NCBI GenBank assembly: GCA_021464245.1
Contig: JADCRB010000002.1
Span: 5,658,014 to 5,722,013 of the forward strand
Origin: Carallia brachiata
Lineage: Eukaryota; Streptophyta; Magnoliopsida; Malpighiales; Rhizophoraceae
Reading direction: 5' to 3'
DNA length: 64,000 bases
The position numbers were made by a program, and so were the translations under genes. Shown here piece by piece: positions 13,348 through 25,568 of this stretch. The notes under the pieces were generated by a model. That model saw nothing but the letters and a program-made list of their open reading frames with translations, ran no database searches and was not told the DNA's origin. Numbering within the stretch: the first letter of the stretch is position 1; every line of letters begins with the position of its first letter.

Positions 13348-14605
13348 CTATATGTATTCAAAGTGAACGTCTACATGCATGTATTTCCGCATGAGCTGAA
13401 CCATGGATGAGGTGAAATCGGCCAGCATCTGACACTCTTCTTGGCTTTTGGCCTCTGATACAATTCCATGAATTACCAACTTCTTAAGATTGGGACAACG
13501 TTTGAGCAGCCCCTCAATCCAGTGTGAGAAAAGTTCATTAATTACAGTCCATCCAAGCTCCAAGACAACCACATTTTCCAAATTAGAAGACCCTTGCAAG
13601 CCATGGTGACAGACTCCATATCTCAAGTCATAACCTAAAGAAAGATGGCCAAGCTGTGGAAAACAAGCAGCAATAGTTTCCAAATCCACAATCTCATCCT
13701 CATCATCAAACACAACATCCCACAACCGAAGCTTTCTCAACTTTGACGATTTTGAAATCATCTGGTAGAATTTTGGCCAAATAATTGTGAAGTTGCTGAC
13801 ATCTACAATTTCAAGATTATCAACTGTCTCACCGATATCAAGATGTATAACACTAACATCATCAATCTTAAATGCTTCAACGTCCCTTTCCCAAGGAGTT
13901 CAAAAAGTTCAAGGGCACAGTCCTTCAAGTGCAAACACTCGATATTATCTGCCTCCAATATAAACTTGTCCAAACTGATTGCTTCAACATAGATGCTTTT
14001 TAACGTAGGACTGCTTAGTTCAACAGTCACCTGTGCATCGGACATTGCAATCTCTGGATTGACAAGTTCCAATACTTCAATTCTTGGGCATGCAGTTAGC
14101 AAAAGGCTGAGATCCAACGCAGAGATGCTCACGAAACTCAAAGAAAGTGATTCAGACAAGGGAATCTCTGGAAATTGGGCTCAACACCAGTGATGGAATT
14201 ATGGGACAATGCCAAAGTTTCAAGCTTCTGCCTCCCACAAATCTCAAGAATATTGACATTAGGAGTAGTTTTAACATTATAAGACAATCGCCGCAATGTT
14301 TCCCTGGTATACATGAGCCAAGCAATAACAGTTGAAGCTGAAAATTCATCAACATCATCCATCAAAATTGAGAGGCCTTGCAATCCAGTTGTCTGAAAAA
14401 TTGTTTGAGTAATCAGTATTTCCAGCCGACTAGTTGTCAGATCATGATAAGCAGGCCAATCATGTGAATTAAATGACAATGTGTGAAGATGTTTACGACA
14501 AGCTTCTCGCCACTTTCGACAGGTTGCAGAAGCTATCACAACATCTCGTGCACCTCCTAGTTGTGACAATATGTTTCCAATGACTTCGACAGGAAGGTGC
14601 TCCAT
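13348..14605 (-). CDS. F-box/LRR protein, At1g67190 type (two apparent frameshifts)
   Basis: Likely the substrate receptor of an SCF ubiquitin ligase. The F-box lies at the N-terminus (MEHLPVEVIGNILSQLGG, then ATCRKWREACRKHL) and binds SKP1; leucine-rich repeats follow, with segments such as LKKLVIHG. Strong similarity runs the whole length to an Arabidopsis protein I recall as At1g67190. The CDS is one exon. The ATG at 14605 is chosen because the protein family starts there; the frame upstream has only a TTG. One base is missing near 14150 (between FPCL and SLSLSF) and one near 13870 (between KGTLKH and DDVSVIH). With both restored the length is 419 aa, the family length. A leader intron probably runs from 15432 to 14622. 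No function beyond F-box adaptor can be read from the sequence. Confidence 0.92.
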
Positions 14606-15520
14606 TACCGGGAATGCCAACCTATGATATCAGCTCCAATTAGGGCTACTCAAACGCACACAGATAAAGTTCAAGATGCTCAATGTCTAATATAGAAACC
14701 ATCAATCCTTCATCAATTAACATTGTACTTCAACTTATCAAATACAGCTTCTGTCAGCCCACGAAAAAACCTTTAAAACTACTACAAAGGAGACTAGCAA
14801 TAGCCAAAACATTGAAGCATTACAAACACTAATAAGGGTGTGCCAACTCGAGGGGAAAAAATAAAAGAAAAAGGGAAAACAATCGAAACTTCAATTATAA
14901 ACTAATAATTACAATCAAGAAATTCACTCAACAAACCCATCAAATTTGAAAACCCAACATCTGGGTAGCAGTCAAATAGTATATATTTTTAACCATTATT
15001 GTAAATTCAATCTCCAGATTGAAAAAACTGGACAGAGTTGCATCAGACGTCCAATTTTCACCAGTTTTATAACACTGCAGTAAGATAACAGCCAATCAAA
15101 CAAAACCCCAAGAATTTAGCAATAAAACCCATCAAAATCCCAAAACATCTCATTCGTGTACATATCAACATACAAAAATTAAAGAGCACAATAATTCCCA
15201 ATCCCAACACATCAATATCAATTGTCAAAATAGTATGGAAAAAGCTGAATAATGGGATTCGAGCAATCACACCAAAAACATCAATGGCCAAAAAAAAAAA
15301 AAAACAAAAACAAAAGGGTAGCAATAGAAACAGATCAAAGAAGATATCTTTATGCATCCCTTCAAAAAAAGAAGAAATCTTTACACATGAACACCGAGTC
15401 AACAGCGAAAAAAAAGAAAGAAAAAAAAAAACCTGAATTCTTCTGTGAGGCAAGGGAAACAAAAGGAGATAGAGCTAGAGAGAGAGAGATCCTCCGCCGC
15501 CCCCAGAGAGAGAAAAGTGG
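14606..15520 (-). promoter_or_regulatory. Probable 5' UTR exon and leader intron of the F-box gene
   Basis: On the minus strand a pyrimidine-rich, CT-repeat leader at about 15520-15433 ends in AATTCAG followed by a GT donor at 15432. A matching acceptor (CATAG) ends at 14622, 17 bp before the ATG. This implies an 811 bp leader intron. It is inferred from splice signals and composition only. Confidence 0.55.
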
Positions 15521-15978
15521 GGAGAAGAATGAAAAGCAGATCACAAAGAAGGCGAAATTCTTTTCCTTTTTTTATTTTTGAATTTGAATTTCTTTTCCTT
15601 TTTTATTACTGTAAAGAAGATGGGAATTCTTACCTATCCGTATAATTTAATTGTAAAAAATTTGACCGTATTTTTATAAAATTATGAGTTTAAATTTAAT
15701 TTTATTGGTGGAATTAAATGTACCGTCTACAATGACCCTTACTATAAAATATGCATCTTATCTTATATTAGATAAGCATAATTTTTCATGATAGATTTGC
15801 TTTTGCCTCGGTTTAGTCTTTTTTTTTTTTTTCTTCAAAAAAGGAAAAGAAAAGAAAGAAAGAGAAGATGGGAACTGCATTCATTGGAGGATTGTTGAAT
15901 CAAACTATGTTTTGTCAACATTTGAATTTCAACGGGTAATGGGGGAGATCCACCCCACCCGTATGGCAATATCCATAT

Positions 15979-16705
15979 TAAGGATGAAAGTATCGGACCA
16001 GATCAGTTGGTTCAACTGAAAAAATTAGAAATCGATTCTTTGTCCAGTTCAGTTCAAACTTTAAAATGAAATTTGGATCAGACAAGAAAAAATCGGTCAA
16101 AAATCAAAAAAATCGGTTAAAAACCGAAAAAATCGGCAAACAATCGGACCGGTTGAACCGGTTCAGTTTAAACCAAAAAATTTTAAATTATAATTTGACC
16201 CAAAACTTTATCTAAATTATAATTAAAATTCTAATTTTAACTAAAAATTTTAATTTAGTCCTCAATTGATTAAAATTTTCAATTTAATCTTTAAAATTAT
16301 AAAATTAATATTTAATCACTATTTTGTTAATTTTGTTAAATATATTTTTAAATATTAAAAATTTTTCAATATAAAATTAATTTTCAATATAAAATTAATC
16401 TATAAAATTTTTTTAATTAATTTTTATAAATTATATTTTGTTAAATATACTAATTGTAATATCCTTAATGTATGTAAATATTAATATAATTCTTAAAATA
16501 CATTTTATTTTAAATATTTATTATCATTCATATATAATATAACATTTTATACAATTATATAAACTATATAAAAATTTAATTTTGATATATTTAATATTAA
16601 ATACCGATTTTACCGATTTAACAGCGATTTTACCGGTCGAACCGGTTGAACCTTGAACTTCTAAGATTTTTGATTCAATAACCGGTTCGATTCTTGTGAA
16701 CCTTG
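15979..16705. mobile_element. Non-autonomous hAT element, 727 bp, 8 bp TSD
   Basis: The element is flanked by perfect 8 bp copies of atccatat (15971-15978 and 16706-16713), the length expected for hAT transposition. Its ends match the ends of the autonomous hAT at 36581-40918: the left end reads like that element's right end (ATCGGACC), and the right end, reversed, matches its left end (GAACCGG, then TTCAAGGTTCAACCGG). CCGGTT-rich subterminal repeats bracket an AT-rich core with no transposase, so it looks like an internal-deletion derivative. Confidence 0.85.
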
Positions 16706-18299
16706 ATCCATATGTGTATGTCTATAACTTCGAAAAACATTCATTTACACAGGTATGTTTACTGCAAAAACAATTAAGATTTTTTTTATTTATTAGAGTG
16801 ACATTAACTCATAGTTAATTTGTAACTCATAGTTAATTTGTAGTTTAACTTAATTTTTAAATATAAATATAATTTTAAAATGGAAATTTTATTCAAGTAC
16901 AATATTCTCTAATAAATTAATAATTATTGAAAATTTTGTAATTCGATGATCATAAAAGAATTTGACATTATATATTATTATAATTAGTAACCATGCCGGT
17001 TATTATATTTGTTAAAAAGTGTATTTTAATTTGTATTTTATTTGGAAATAAAAAAAACCTAAATTTTGAGTTTCATTTTTCTTTTTAAGAAAAAAAGGTT
17101 CTTAAAAATATTAATTTTTTTCCTTTTGTAAGAAAACAAAAGGAAGAATTTAGAAGTAGTTGTTTTCCTTTTTCAGATATTTTTCTTATTTTCATTAATT
17201 AATTATACACGTTTACATTGCATGAGTTTTACACATATGGGAATAATTGTTGAGATAAAGGATTTTGTTAACGACAGTTGTTTTTATTTTCTCTTTTTAC
17301 AATCGCTCATATATAACATATATTAATTAATTATTAAAAAGTTTAAAGTCAAATATAATACAAATTTGTCGTTGAGAAATTTTAATATATTTATTTTTGA
17401 TTGGTGATTGTAAAAAATAAGGTAAAAAATAATTGTCAGTAACAAACTCATAAATGAATTAGGTAAATTTAATAAGTGCTAGTTGAATAAACTGAGTTTC
17501 AAACTATATGTTTTACCATATATTATATAAGAATCTTCGAAGAAAACCAAGTATACTTATATTTATAGAATTTGAATCCTAATTTCATAAAAGTTTAAAA
17601 TAATGTTAAATACTATTGAACAAAATAGAATAATTAGAAATAATAACAATAAATAATGTCAAATTTTTTATGTTTATTTCATTATAAAAAATTGTTGACA
17701 ATAATTAATTAGTTAAATAGAATTCTTTTTTTTTTTTGTCTGAAAGTCCTGGTATTTAGAAACTCATTAGACTCTGACTAATTCAGTTCGAGTCGGGTGG
17801 ACTCATTAAAGGAGACAAAATTCTCCCAGCTTATTTTTTCCATACACAATTCTACTTGACTAAACTTTTCCTTTTGAATCAAATTATGCTAGTATTTTAA
17901 AGTTAATATGGTTTTTTCGAAGAGATGATCTAATTAATACGGAAATATTCTAATATTCCTAATATATATAAGAATTTACTAATATTCCAAAAATTAAGAG
18001 CCATCGCAACATAAGCAAACTCCCAGTTTTCTCTTAGTTTTGACAAATATAATTATATACAATAGTCATATAGAATATAGATTTCTAAACTCTAATTATA
18101 TTCCCTAAGTGCGGTGATTGATATCAGTAGACCAGTAATAATCTCAAGAAGAAATTGATCAACAATTTCCTCGAAATCTTTCCCGGAACTCCGGTTATTA
18201 AAATTTTTTCAGTACACGCCTTTCTAAATTCTTATCCTGTCCAAGTTCCCTTTCACAATGAGATTGATTTAATATCTTACTCTGAGGAAGATTATTAGT

Positions 18300-18520
18300 T
18301 AAAGTGGTAACTTAGTGGTAAATAACGTAATTTCATGTTAAGAGTTTTAGATTTAAATCTTTATGCTTACACTTTTTCTAATTGATTCATGCTGAAGATC
18401 GATTTAGGTATATACAATGATGCGCAGTGTGGGGATCAGATTCACTCGCTGAAACTCTAGTAGTGAAAACACACTCGATTCCATTGGTACTCGTGAGGTA
18501 GACAGTCCTTTGAAGTTGTT
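18300..18520 (+). repeat. SINE-like relic with tRNA-type A/B boxes
   Basis: An A-box-like TTAGTGGTAAATAACG is followed about 35 bp later by a B-box-like AGATTTAAATC, the layout of tRNA-derived plant SINEs. The copy is old and AT-shifted, and its borders are not defined. Similar strings occur near 24850-25110 and 61615-61860. Confidence 0.4.
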
Positions 18521-19655
18521 GCATGATATTTAACAAATAAAAGTTACCTCAATTTTGACAAAAAAAATTAATGACTGACACACTCAATAAAACCTTTTTC
18601 ATTGATTAAAAAAGAAAAAAGATAGATGCGCTAGATGTAAAATTTAAAAAGGAGTTAAATATATGCCGTTCACTCTTTCGGACTTCAAATTTGTTTAGTC
18701 ATGCAACTAAAATATTGTTACACTTAAAATCAATTTTAATTTTTTTTAAACAAAAGAAATCAATTTGGAGTTTTTAATATGTCAAAAATAAAAATCAAAT
18801 TGAACTTCGGTTGACCAAATCTTATACTTCACATATCATCACTTTATTTTATAGAAAATGACAATGTAAAATATTACATTGTTAATTTAATACATTCGAA
18901 GTTCTAAAAAGAACACTTTTTTTTTTTCTCAACTACGAAGCATAAGATTCATTCACAGATAATTTGGCAATTTTTGTAAGAGAAGTTAACTAATGAAAAG
19001 TGGCAAATTGACAAATCCAGTTAAGCAAGCAAAATTGAAAAAATTATAACAAACTTTCTTTTTAATTTTTATCGTTTAATTATTTTATTTTTTTATATTA
19101 TTATAATAATAGCTATATTATTTTAGTTTTAAATTTTATAAATTTTTTTAATGTAATACTATATTATTTTTTATTTTCTCTTCAATTTTATAGTTACAGT
19201 TTCAGTTTTAATTAAGTATTAGCTTATGCATAATTGACTCAAAAGGTCAAAAAAAAAAAAAGAATTTGACTCAACAAAATATATAACTACAATTGAAAAA
19301 AAATGAAATACAATGTTAAAAAAGAAAAATACCCTCTCAATAATTTTTTTTTTTCAAAAGTATTGGTATTTTTTTACAGTGGAATTCTTTTTTTAACTAT
19401 ATTTGCATATTCCTTTGAGTCACTTATTTTTTTTTTAACATTTTGACTTAATTCTATTAAAATTAAAATTTAATTAAAATTAAAATCGTAATTATAAGAT
19501 TAAAGTAAAAATAGAGAACATATAAAACAAGTTTAAAAAAATTAAAAAAAATTTAAAATTAAAATGAAACTTATTTCATTTTATTAATAATTTTCAGTTT
19601 CCTCAAGTTATGTCTGACTTTCGGGCAGAGCACGAGGACTAAAATGGCAGCATTT

Positions 19656-19658
<3 letters not shown>

Positions 19659-19695
<37 letters not shown>
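19659..19695 (+). repeat. CT repeat in the TMN5 leader
   Basis: About eighteen CT units end 38 bp before the TMN5 ATG. CT/GA repeats are common in plant core promoters and 5' UTRs and can bind GAGA-type factors. Whether this one is transcribed is not visible. Confidence 0.85.
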
Positions 19696-19697
<2 letters not shown>

Positions 19698-19733
19698 GAT
19701 TCTGCAAACGCTTGCAAAGTACAGGACCTTGAA

Positions 19734-22700
19734 ATGAGTCTTCTTTTTGTAGTCCTCCTCACAGCACTGGCCATTCCTCTTCGATCGGCCGCAGTGTCGC
19801 CGTCCGGCCACCGCTACAATGTGGGTGATCACGTGCCTCTCTTCGTCAACAAAGTGGGTCCTTTACAATCCCAGGTACTTCATCCCATGAACCTGTCTTG
19901 ATTGGATTCTAAATTAGTTGTCTTTATGACATTTAGTATCACTTCAAAGGCCGATATTAAACTAAATCATAGTTCTTTTTTTTTTTATTTTTTTTTCTTC
20001 TGCATTTTTTATTTTGTCTTGCAGCGAGACATACCAATACTATGAGTTGCCCTTCTGCCGCCCAGGTTAGCGTTTAGTACAGAATTATGTTGCTTGACGT
20101 TTCGTTTGTTTTCTTCATAAAATGATTGATACCATTTGAATTAGAGTCAAATTTGACAAGGAAATAGAATATAAAAAAAAAAAGTTCCCTTTTTGAGTCT
20201 TGTTGTGCCGGTTTTGAAGTAGTTGAATATCTGTTTTTGTGGTGGGCTTTCAGATGATGTCATTGCAAAGAAGGAGACTCTTGGTGAAGTGTTGAATGGG
20301 GACCGATTGATGGGTTCTTTGTATGAGTTGAAATTCCGGGAAAACAATGCCAAGAAGATTCTATGTGAGAAGAGGCTTAGTGGGGATCAAGTTGCAAAGT
20401 TTAGGAATGCTGTCGTCAATGACTTTTACTTCCAAATGTATTATGATGATGATCTTCCATTCTGGGGATTTATTGGAAAAACTGAAGAGCAGACTTGGAT
20501 GTCTGACGGGAGAAGATGAAGTATTATCTGTTCAAACACGTGCGGTTTGATGTTCTTTACAATGACAACCGTGTCATAGAAATAAGCACCTTCAGTGACC
20601 CGGATAATACTGTGGACATAACAGAAGACGTTGATATGGATGTTACGTTCACTTACTCAGTTTTCTGGAATGCTACCTCTGCATTGTTTGAGACTAGGAT
20701 GGACAGATATTCAAGGGCTGCTTTACATCCAGTGCATCAGAAGATCCATTGGTTCTCGTTCATTAACTCAATTGTCATCACTTTGCTCTTGATGGGATTG
20801 CTTACAGTGTTTTTCAGGCGGCATCTCAAGAATGATTTAAGAAGGTAATATACTGCTGAATTGGAATTGTTCTCTCTTTTAAAAAAAAAAAAAAAAAAAA
20901 GAAAAACTGAGTGAAGCTTATGAGGCTCATTTTTATTGTGGCCTTTTTTGGGTTCATGTTGCATGTTTTGTAGTGGAGACGAAGAAGAGGATAAGGAGAT
21001 TGGTTGGAAACACATTCATGGGGATGCTTTCGCATACCCTCAAAACATGTCCTTGTTTTGTGCTGTCTTGGGCACAGGTACTCAATTGCTGACATTGTAA
21101 GTCCCTTGGGAATGTAATTTGTCTATCTAACCTCTATTTGTTTCATGGCTGTAATCCATTAGCTGTTTTGTAGGTTTTATCAATCATAGAGTCTCTTCTC
21201 TCAATGACATCTCATCAGTTGTTGCGCTGCATATAACTTCAGCTACGTTGTTGCAAACATGTTCTCAAAACATATTTGAGTTCCTTGCTGTAGCCAATAA
21301 TGATTCCATGTTTTTTGTCACATTAGGCCTCTCTCTTTCTTCTCCTCTACTTGGGATAAACCCCGTCCAACATTATTCATTTTTACTTTAAGAATGTGTT
21401 GGTGTGTGTGCACATTATTTTATGAATTTTTCTAACATCCATGACTAATAGAACCTGCATCTTGAAATGCGATTCATTTGCATTATGCAGAAGTTTATAT
21501 ATGTTGCTTTTCTTTATATTTTTCTCTCAGCCTTCTTGTCATGCTTTTGATAGGAACAGTAGTTGGCCACTGGCTTGCATATGAAATTGGCTGAATAGTG
21601 TGTAGGATGTAACTGATAGCAAATTTTAGATTTGGAGTGCCTGCAGTTGTATATGAGAGGGGTTTTGTTCTTGTATTAGATTTCTAACATTCTCTTTGGC
21701 TCCAAATTGCATCTTCAGGATTTGCTTTTTATTTTTCTTGGCGTTTGTTGGTCTACTCTACCCTTACAACCGCGGGGCATTGCGCACTTCTGTTGTCCTG
21801 GTTTATACTCTTACATCTGTGACTGGGGGATACTCTGCTGCTTCCTTTCATTGTCACTTTGCGAAAACTGGATGGGTAAGAAGAAATCCTTGTATGGCGT
21901 TTTTCTTGGGGGATTTAAGGAGGGAGGGAAATGGAGATTGTAGAGGAGGAAAGGACAACTCTTTTCTTCTCTGTTGTCCTACCTTCATCTCACAAATTTC
22001 CTTTCCCTTTCCCTTTCAACCCTTCCAAACATACATATTGCTTTTGTTGTTTTTCCTCTTCTTATTACAGCCCGTTTTATTGCTTCAATTAATGCTGCAC
22101 TTTACACAATTCCATCTGTAGGAGATATATCAGGAAATAAAATGTCTCCTTATCTGTGATCTTCCCCAAACAAAGGTGCACGTTGTCCATCTTGGAAATG
22201 GATATATGTGACACCACAGTCAGGTCTTAGCTACATAGCCTGCAATTGTATGCTGGTTTTTGTCTTTTACCTCATTTTTTTGATAAAATCATTGTTCTTT
22301 ATCAGGAAAGAAGTGTTCTTTTGACTGGCATCCTGTACCCAGGTCCACTGTTTGTGATGCTGTCTATTTTGAACATAATTTCTGTATCTTATGGGGCGAC
22401 GGCTGCACTTCCTTTTGGCACCATCATGGTGGTTATTCTCATTCACATATTTTTAGCCATTCCATTGCTTGCCCTTGGAGGTGTAGTTGGCTATCGGTTC
22501 AGATCTGAATTTCAGGTGCCCTCCACTAGAAATAGGTTCCCAAGGGAGATTCCATCGCTAAGATGGTACGCAAAGACACCTTGTCAAATGTTTCTTCAGG
22601 GTCTCTTACCCTTTAGTGCCATTGTCCTTGAGTTGCACCAACTAAATGCAAGCTTATGGGGCCACAAAATATTCACTCTTCCAAGCAACTTGTTTGTCAC

Positions 22701-23389
22701 GTTCTTCATCCTTGTCTTAATTGTGGCAATATTGAGTGTTGGGATGACATATATTCAGCTTTCCATGGAAGACCATAATTGGTGGTGGAGGTATGCCCTT
22801 TTGCAAACCAAGTGCATATGCATACATCCGTAGTCATAGAATTATAATGGCACCTTTGCCTATTTTGTGATGGTTGTAAGATGGACGAAGGAAGGGCCAT
22901 GTCAATGAACTGTTAATGTAATTAAGCTACCATGTCTAGGAAGGGCCATGCATCTGTCATTTGCTTTATCTTCATATCTTTTGAGACTTTCTCCTCCGGA
23001 TTTGGGAGGCAAGGTCAAAGGGATTTTAATTTTACAAAAGGAACGAATGCATGGATCCTTGCAGATTTTTCATTTCATTTAATTTCTTCTTTAAAAAAAT
23101 GATAGATGGTTCAATATTATTGTTCTTATTGCTGCAATAATGATTTACAGTTGGTTTTTCTCTTTGATGCAGATCCGTGCTGTGTGGGGGTTCACCAGCC
23201 ATTTTTATGTTTGGTTATTGTGCATACTTCTTTGCCAAGTCACCGATGAGCGGTCTTATGCAGCTTTCCTTTTTTGTTGCCTATAGCGCTTGCATTTGCT
23301 ATGCATTTTTCCTGGTGCTCAGTGCAATCAGTTTCCGTGCTTCATTCATATTTGTTCGCCAGCTTTACCACGCTGTTAAGAGTGAATGA
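19734..23389 (+). CDS. TMN5: Transmembrane 9 (EMP70) protein, TMN5 type (two apparent frame breaks)
   Basis: Nine-span endomembrane protein of the Golgi/endosome, about 585 aa. Seven exons: 19734-19874, 20025-20065, 20254-20844, 20974-21096, 21719-21875, 22306-22790 and 23173-23389. A signal peptide (MSLLFVVLLTALAIP) leads into a lumenal domain with SETYQYYELPFCRP and ETLGEVLNGDRLMGSLYELK. Hydrophobic spans follow, starting at HWFSFINSIVITLLLMG and including VGLLYPYNRGAL and ATAALPFGTI. The C-terminus ends KSE, matching the KXD/E signal that binds COPI and keeps plant EMP family members in the Golgi. Exon 1 is 141 bp but its junction needs two more bases: the frame breaks between VNKVGPL and NPSETY. 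Exon 3 is one base short at a G run, 20508-20510. Everything else is conserved. TMN5 is favoured over TMN1 by its RPL10A neighbour. Confidence 0.92.
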
Positions 23390-23933
23390 TTTTGCTTGCC
23401 TCTGCTGGACAATGATCCTTCTTTTGTCTGTCAAAGCTCTGCTTTCCTAGACTCTCTCCAACTGGAAGAGAGGTTAACATAACTTGGTGAATTGTCGTTG
23501 TAATGTGTTTGAAATCTTCCCTGTAACTGAAACGCGAATCTGAGATACATAAAATAGGGTGAACCTTCTTGTCATGTGCACTACAAGAGATCCATTTGCG
23601 TCTATGTTTCAGAGGATAAAACAATATCCTTGGAGCTGGATGTTGGCATGGATTTGTTTACACAAACTTATGCAAAAGGCTCTGTTTCAGGCACAAAGAG
23701 CAACCATATGCATTACTCTTTTTTGCGTGTCTTCTGTCCAATTATTATTTACGAGCCGAGAATCTGCAGTGTGGGAGCTTCATGTATCAAGAATGTTTTT
23801 TTTTTTTTTTTTGTATCATTTAAGAATCCAAGGGTCAAGGCGGCACAAGCAGATCTGTCTTCCCATTTGTTTTGGTATCATTTTTTTTTTCTTTGGCTCT
23901 TAACGCATTTTTTTTTTTGCTGCAAAGAATTTT

Positions 23934-24101
23934 TTTTTTTTTTTTCATCGGAAAGTTCAATTAGGAGTATTACAGTAGGGGAAAGGGACAGAACAAAACC
24001 ATCAAAGGGCCGGAGGGGCAGGTGGGGGTCGAACCCCCCACCTGCCCAAAGGGGCAGGCATAAGCATGCCCCCGGTGCCAACCAGGCTAAGCCTGGCCAG
24101 C
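23934..24101 (-). mobile_element. tRNA-derived SINE with 16 bp TSD
   Basis: Read on the minus strand, the head starts at 24101 with an A-box-like TAGCCTGGTTGG. A good B box (GGTTCGACCCC) follows at about 24026-24036, then a short body, and it ends in a poly(A) tail (the T run at 23930-23945). Flanks tgctgcaaagaatttt (23918-23933) and tgctgcaacgaatttt (24102-24117) differ at one base and form a 16 bp target duplication typical of LINE-mobilised SINEs. A 13 bp perfect hairpin (24016-24028 with 24035-24047) surrounds the B box. I cannot name the family. Confidence 0.75.
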
Positions 24102-24849
24102 TGCTGCAACGAATTTTATTCCTGCAAACTCAACCAAGGATTGCAGATGTTGAGGCTCCACATGATGGCCGCCAAGCACGGACCCCTGAGCCATGGACCA
24201 GAAGCTATGTTGGGCCTTCCCATGGGATGTTGCAGCCCAATCATAGGTCGGGTTGGGTCCTACAGCTCAAAAATTAGATTGTGGTAACTGGCACCACCTC
24301 TTCTATACGAATGACCCTTCCTAATGAAATCTGCGAATACTGAGTCAAAAAAAAAAAAAAAATGTTGTGTCTCAAAAGATATTCCAATACTTAAACATTT
24401 CGAGATCTTGGATTTTAATCTTTTAAAAAAATGTAAAGTTTATAAAAATAAGGAGAGTCAACTTTTATAATATAATTCACAGATTGATGGATCTTTTAAT
24501 GGACTAACAAACAAAAATGTGTTATTACAATTTCAAAAAGTGTTATTGTTTCAAAAATAATTACCATGAAGTTTAGAGACACGCTAAAAATGGATGTAAT
24601 TTAACCAATAAAAAAGGCACAATTTTGACCCGTTGAATTTCCATAAAACTGGACATATAAATACAAACATGAAATAGCATTGACTGGAATTGGTGCCCCA
24701 CTTTTCTCAAAACATTCATCAATTGTTACATGCATTTTACATATATAAGTCTTTCAGATACAAATTATTATTTTCATACAAAAGAAAACAATTTTTTTTT
24801 CTTTGGCTAGAAAAAAAAGATCTATCGTAAGTATGTTAATCATCAGATC

Positions 24850-25110
24850 ATTGGATCGAATTCGAAATAACTCTCATTTAAACAGTCTATTTAATAATCC
24901 CCAAAGAGGCCAAACCTACCTTCTGAGTACCAGCAGGGCTAAACGAACCTCCCAAATTGGTGTCTCTCCAAGCGAGTCTAATTCTAAACACATGCTCCAA
25001 TTTTTCACCAACCAAAGGACCACCTAACCATTACTAAGGGAGAGTGCATGCGCTGAGACTTGAACTTCAGACGTCGAGCACGGGATACACTAATTTACCA
25101 TTAAATTACT
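24850..25110 (-). repeat. SINE-like relic
   Basis: On the minus strand, TTAATGGTAAATTAG resembles an A box and AGTTCAAGTCTC a B box. The body shares loose similarity with the stretch at 18300-18520 (for example GACTCGCTTGG and GGTACTC strings). The ends and target duplication are not clear. Confidence 0.35.
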
Positions 25111-25465
25111 ATTTTGAATGATTAAAAAATTTAAGCTTTACATTATTTACGTTATCCGTTAGTAGATTTGTTGGATCTTAATATTTGGTTTGTTCATCCC
25201 AATACTAAGGGTCATTTATATCCAAACAAAATAAATATGTGTTCTCACCCACAGTCTTTCTTTTTTCTTTTTTTTTTTTTGGTTAATTAGTTCTAACTAA
25301 AACTTATCTTTACTTTTAGATATAATTATAGTACCAAATAATTTTTTTGGTTTTTTTAAAACTTTTTATTGGTTTAATCTTTTTTAATTTTTTTTTTTTT
25401 GGTCTTGTCTTTTTTAAATTTTTTAGATTCGTACTTTACACCTAAATATTTAGTGGCAGTTCAAA

Positions 25466-25568
25466 TGGGCCGAAATAAAAAGTCCACTAAGCCCAAAATA
25501 ACTATGATCGAACCCAAATAAACTGTATTAAAACATAACCCAGCCCACCATTTTTCGCTCTAGGGTTT
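25466..25568 (+). promoter_or_regulatory. RPL10A promoter: site II motifs and telo box
   Basis: Site II motifs (TGGGCC/T) lie at 25466-25471 (plus) and at 25490-25495 and 25542-25547 (minus). A telo box, AAACCCTA, reads on the minus strand at 25561-25568. This pair is the standard signature of plant ribosomal-protein promoters, recognised by TCP and telo-box binding proteins. A leader intron probably runs from a donor near 25660 to the acceptor at about 25837, ahead of the ATG. Confidence 0.8.

Larger units (their letters stand above)
15521..19658. other. AT-rich spacer between the F-box gene and TMN5
   Basis: The spacer is divergent: genes leave in both directions. Apart from the hAT derivative at 15979-16705 and a SINE-like stretch near 18300-18520, it is AT-rich DNA with homopolymers and no conserved reading frame. 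Confidence 0.5.
23390..25460. other. Spacer between TMN5 and RPL10A
   Basis: This holds the TMN5 3' UTR, T-tract-rich DNA, the SINE at 23934-24101, a GC-richer unidentified stretch at 24118-24345 that ends in a 16-base A run, and a SINE-like relic at 24850-25110. A long open frame through 23576-24277 is made by the T tracts and the SINE and shows no protein features. Confidence 0.5.

Noticed and set aside
14606..14620. Longer F-box protein start beginning at TTG
   Set aside because: No ATG is present there, and the family starts at the Met at 14605; a splice acceptor lies just upstream.
15067..15645. Several open frames near the F-box leader
   Set aside because: They come from A-rich and GA-rich leader and intron sequence and overlap each other on both strands.
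21696..22121. Open frames overlapping TMN5 exon 5 and its intron
   Set aside because: They are in other frames or read past the exon 5 donor; the TMN protein frame explains the conserved part.
23576..24277. Open frame of 233 codons after TMN5
   Set aside because: It runs through T tracts coding for poly-Phe and through the SINE; no domain or family similarity is seen.
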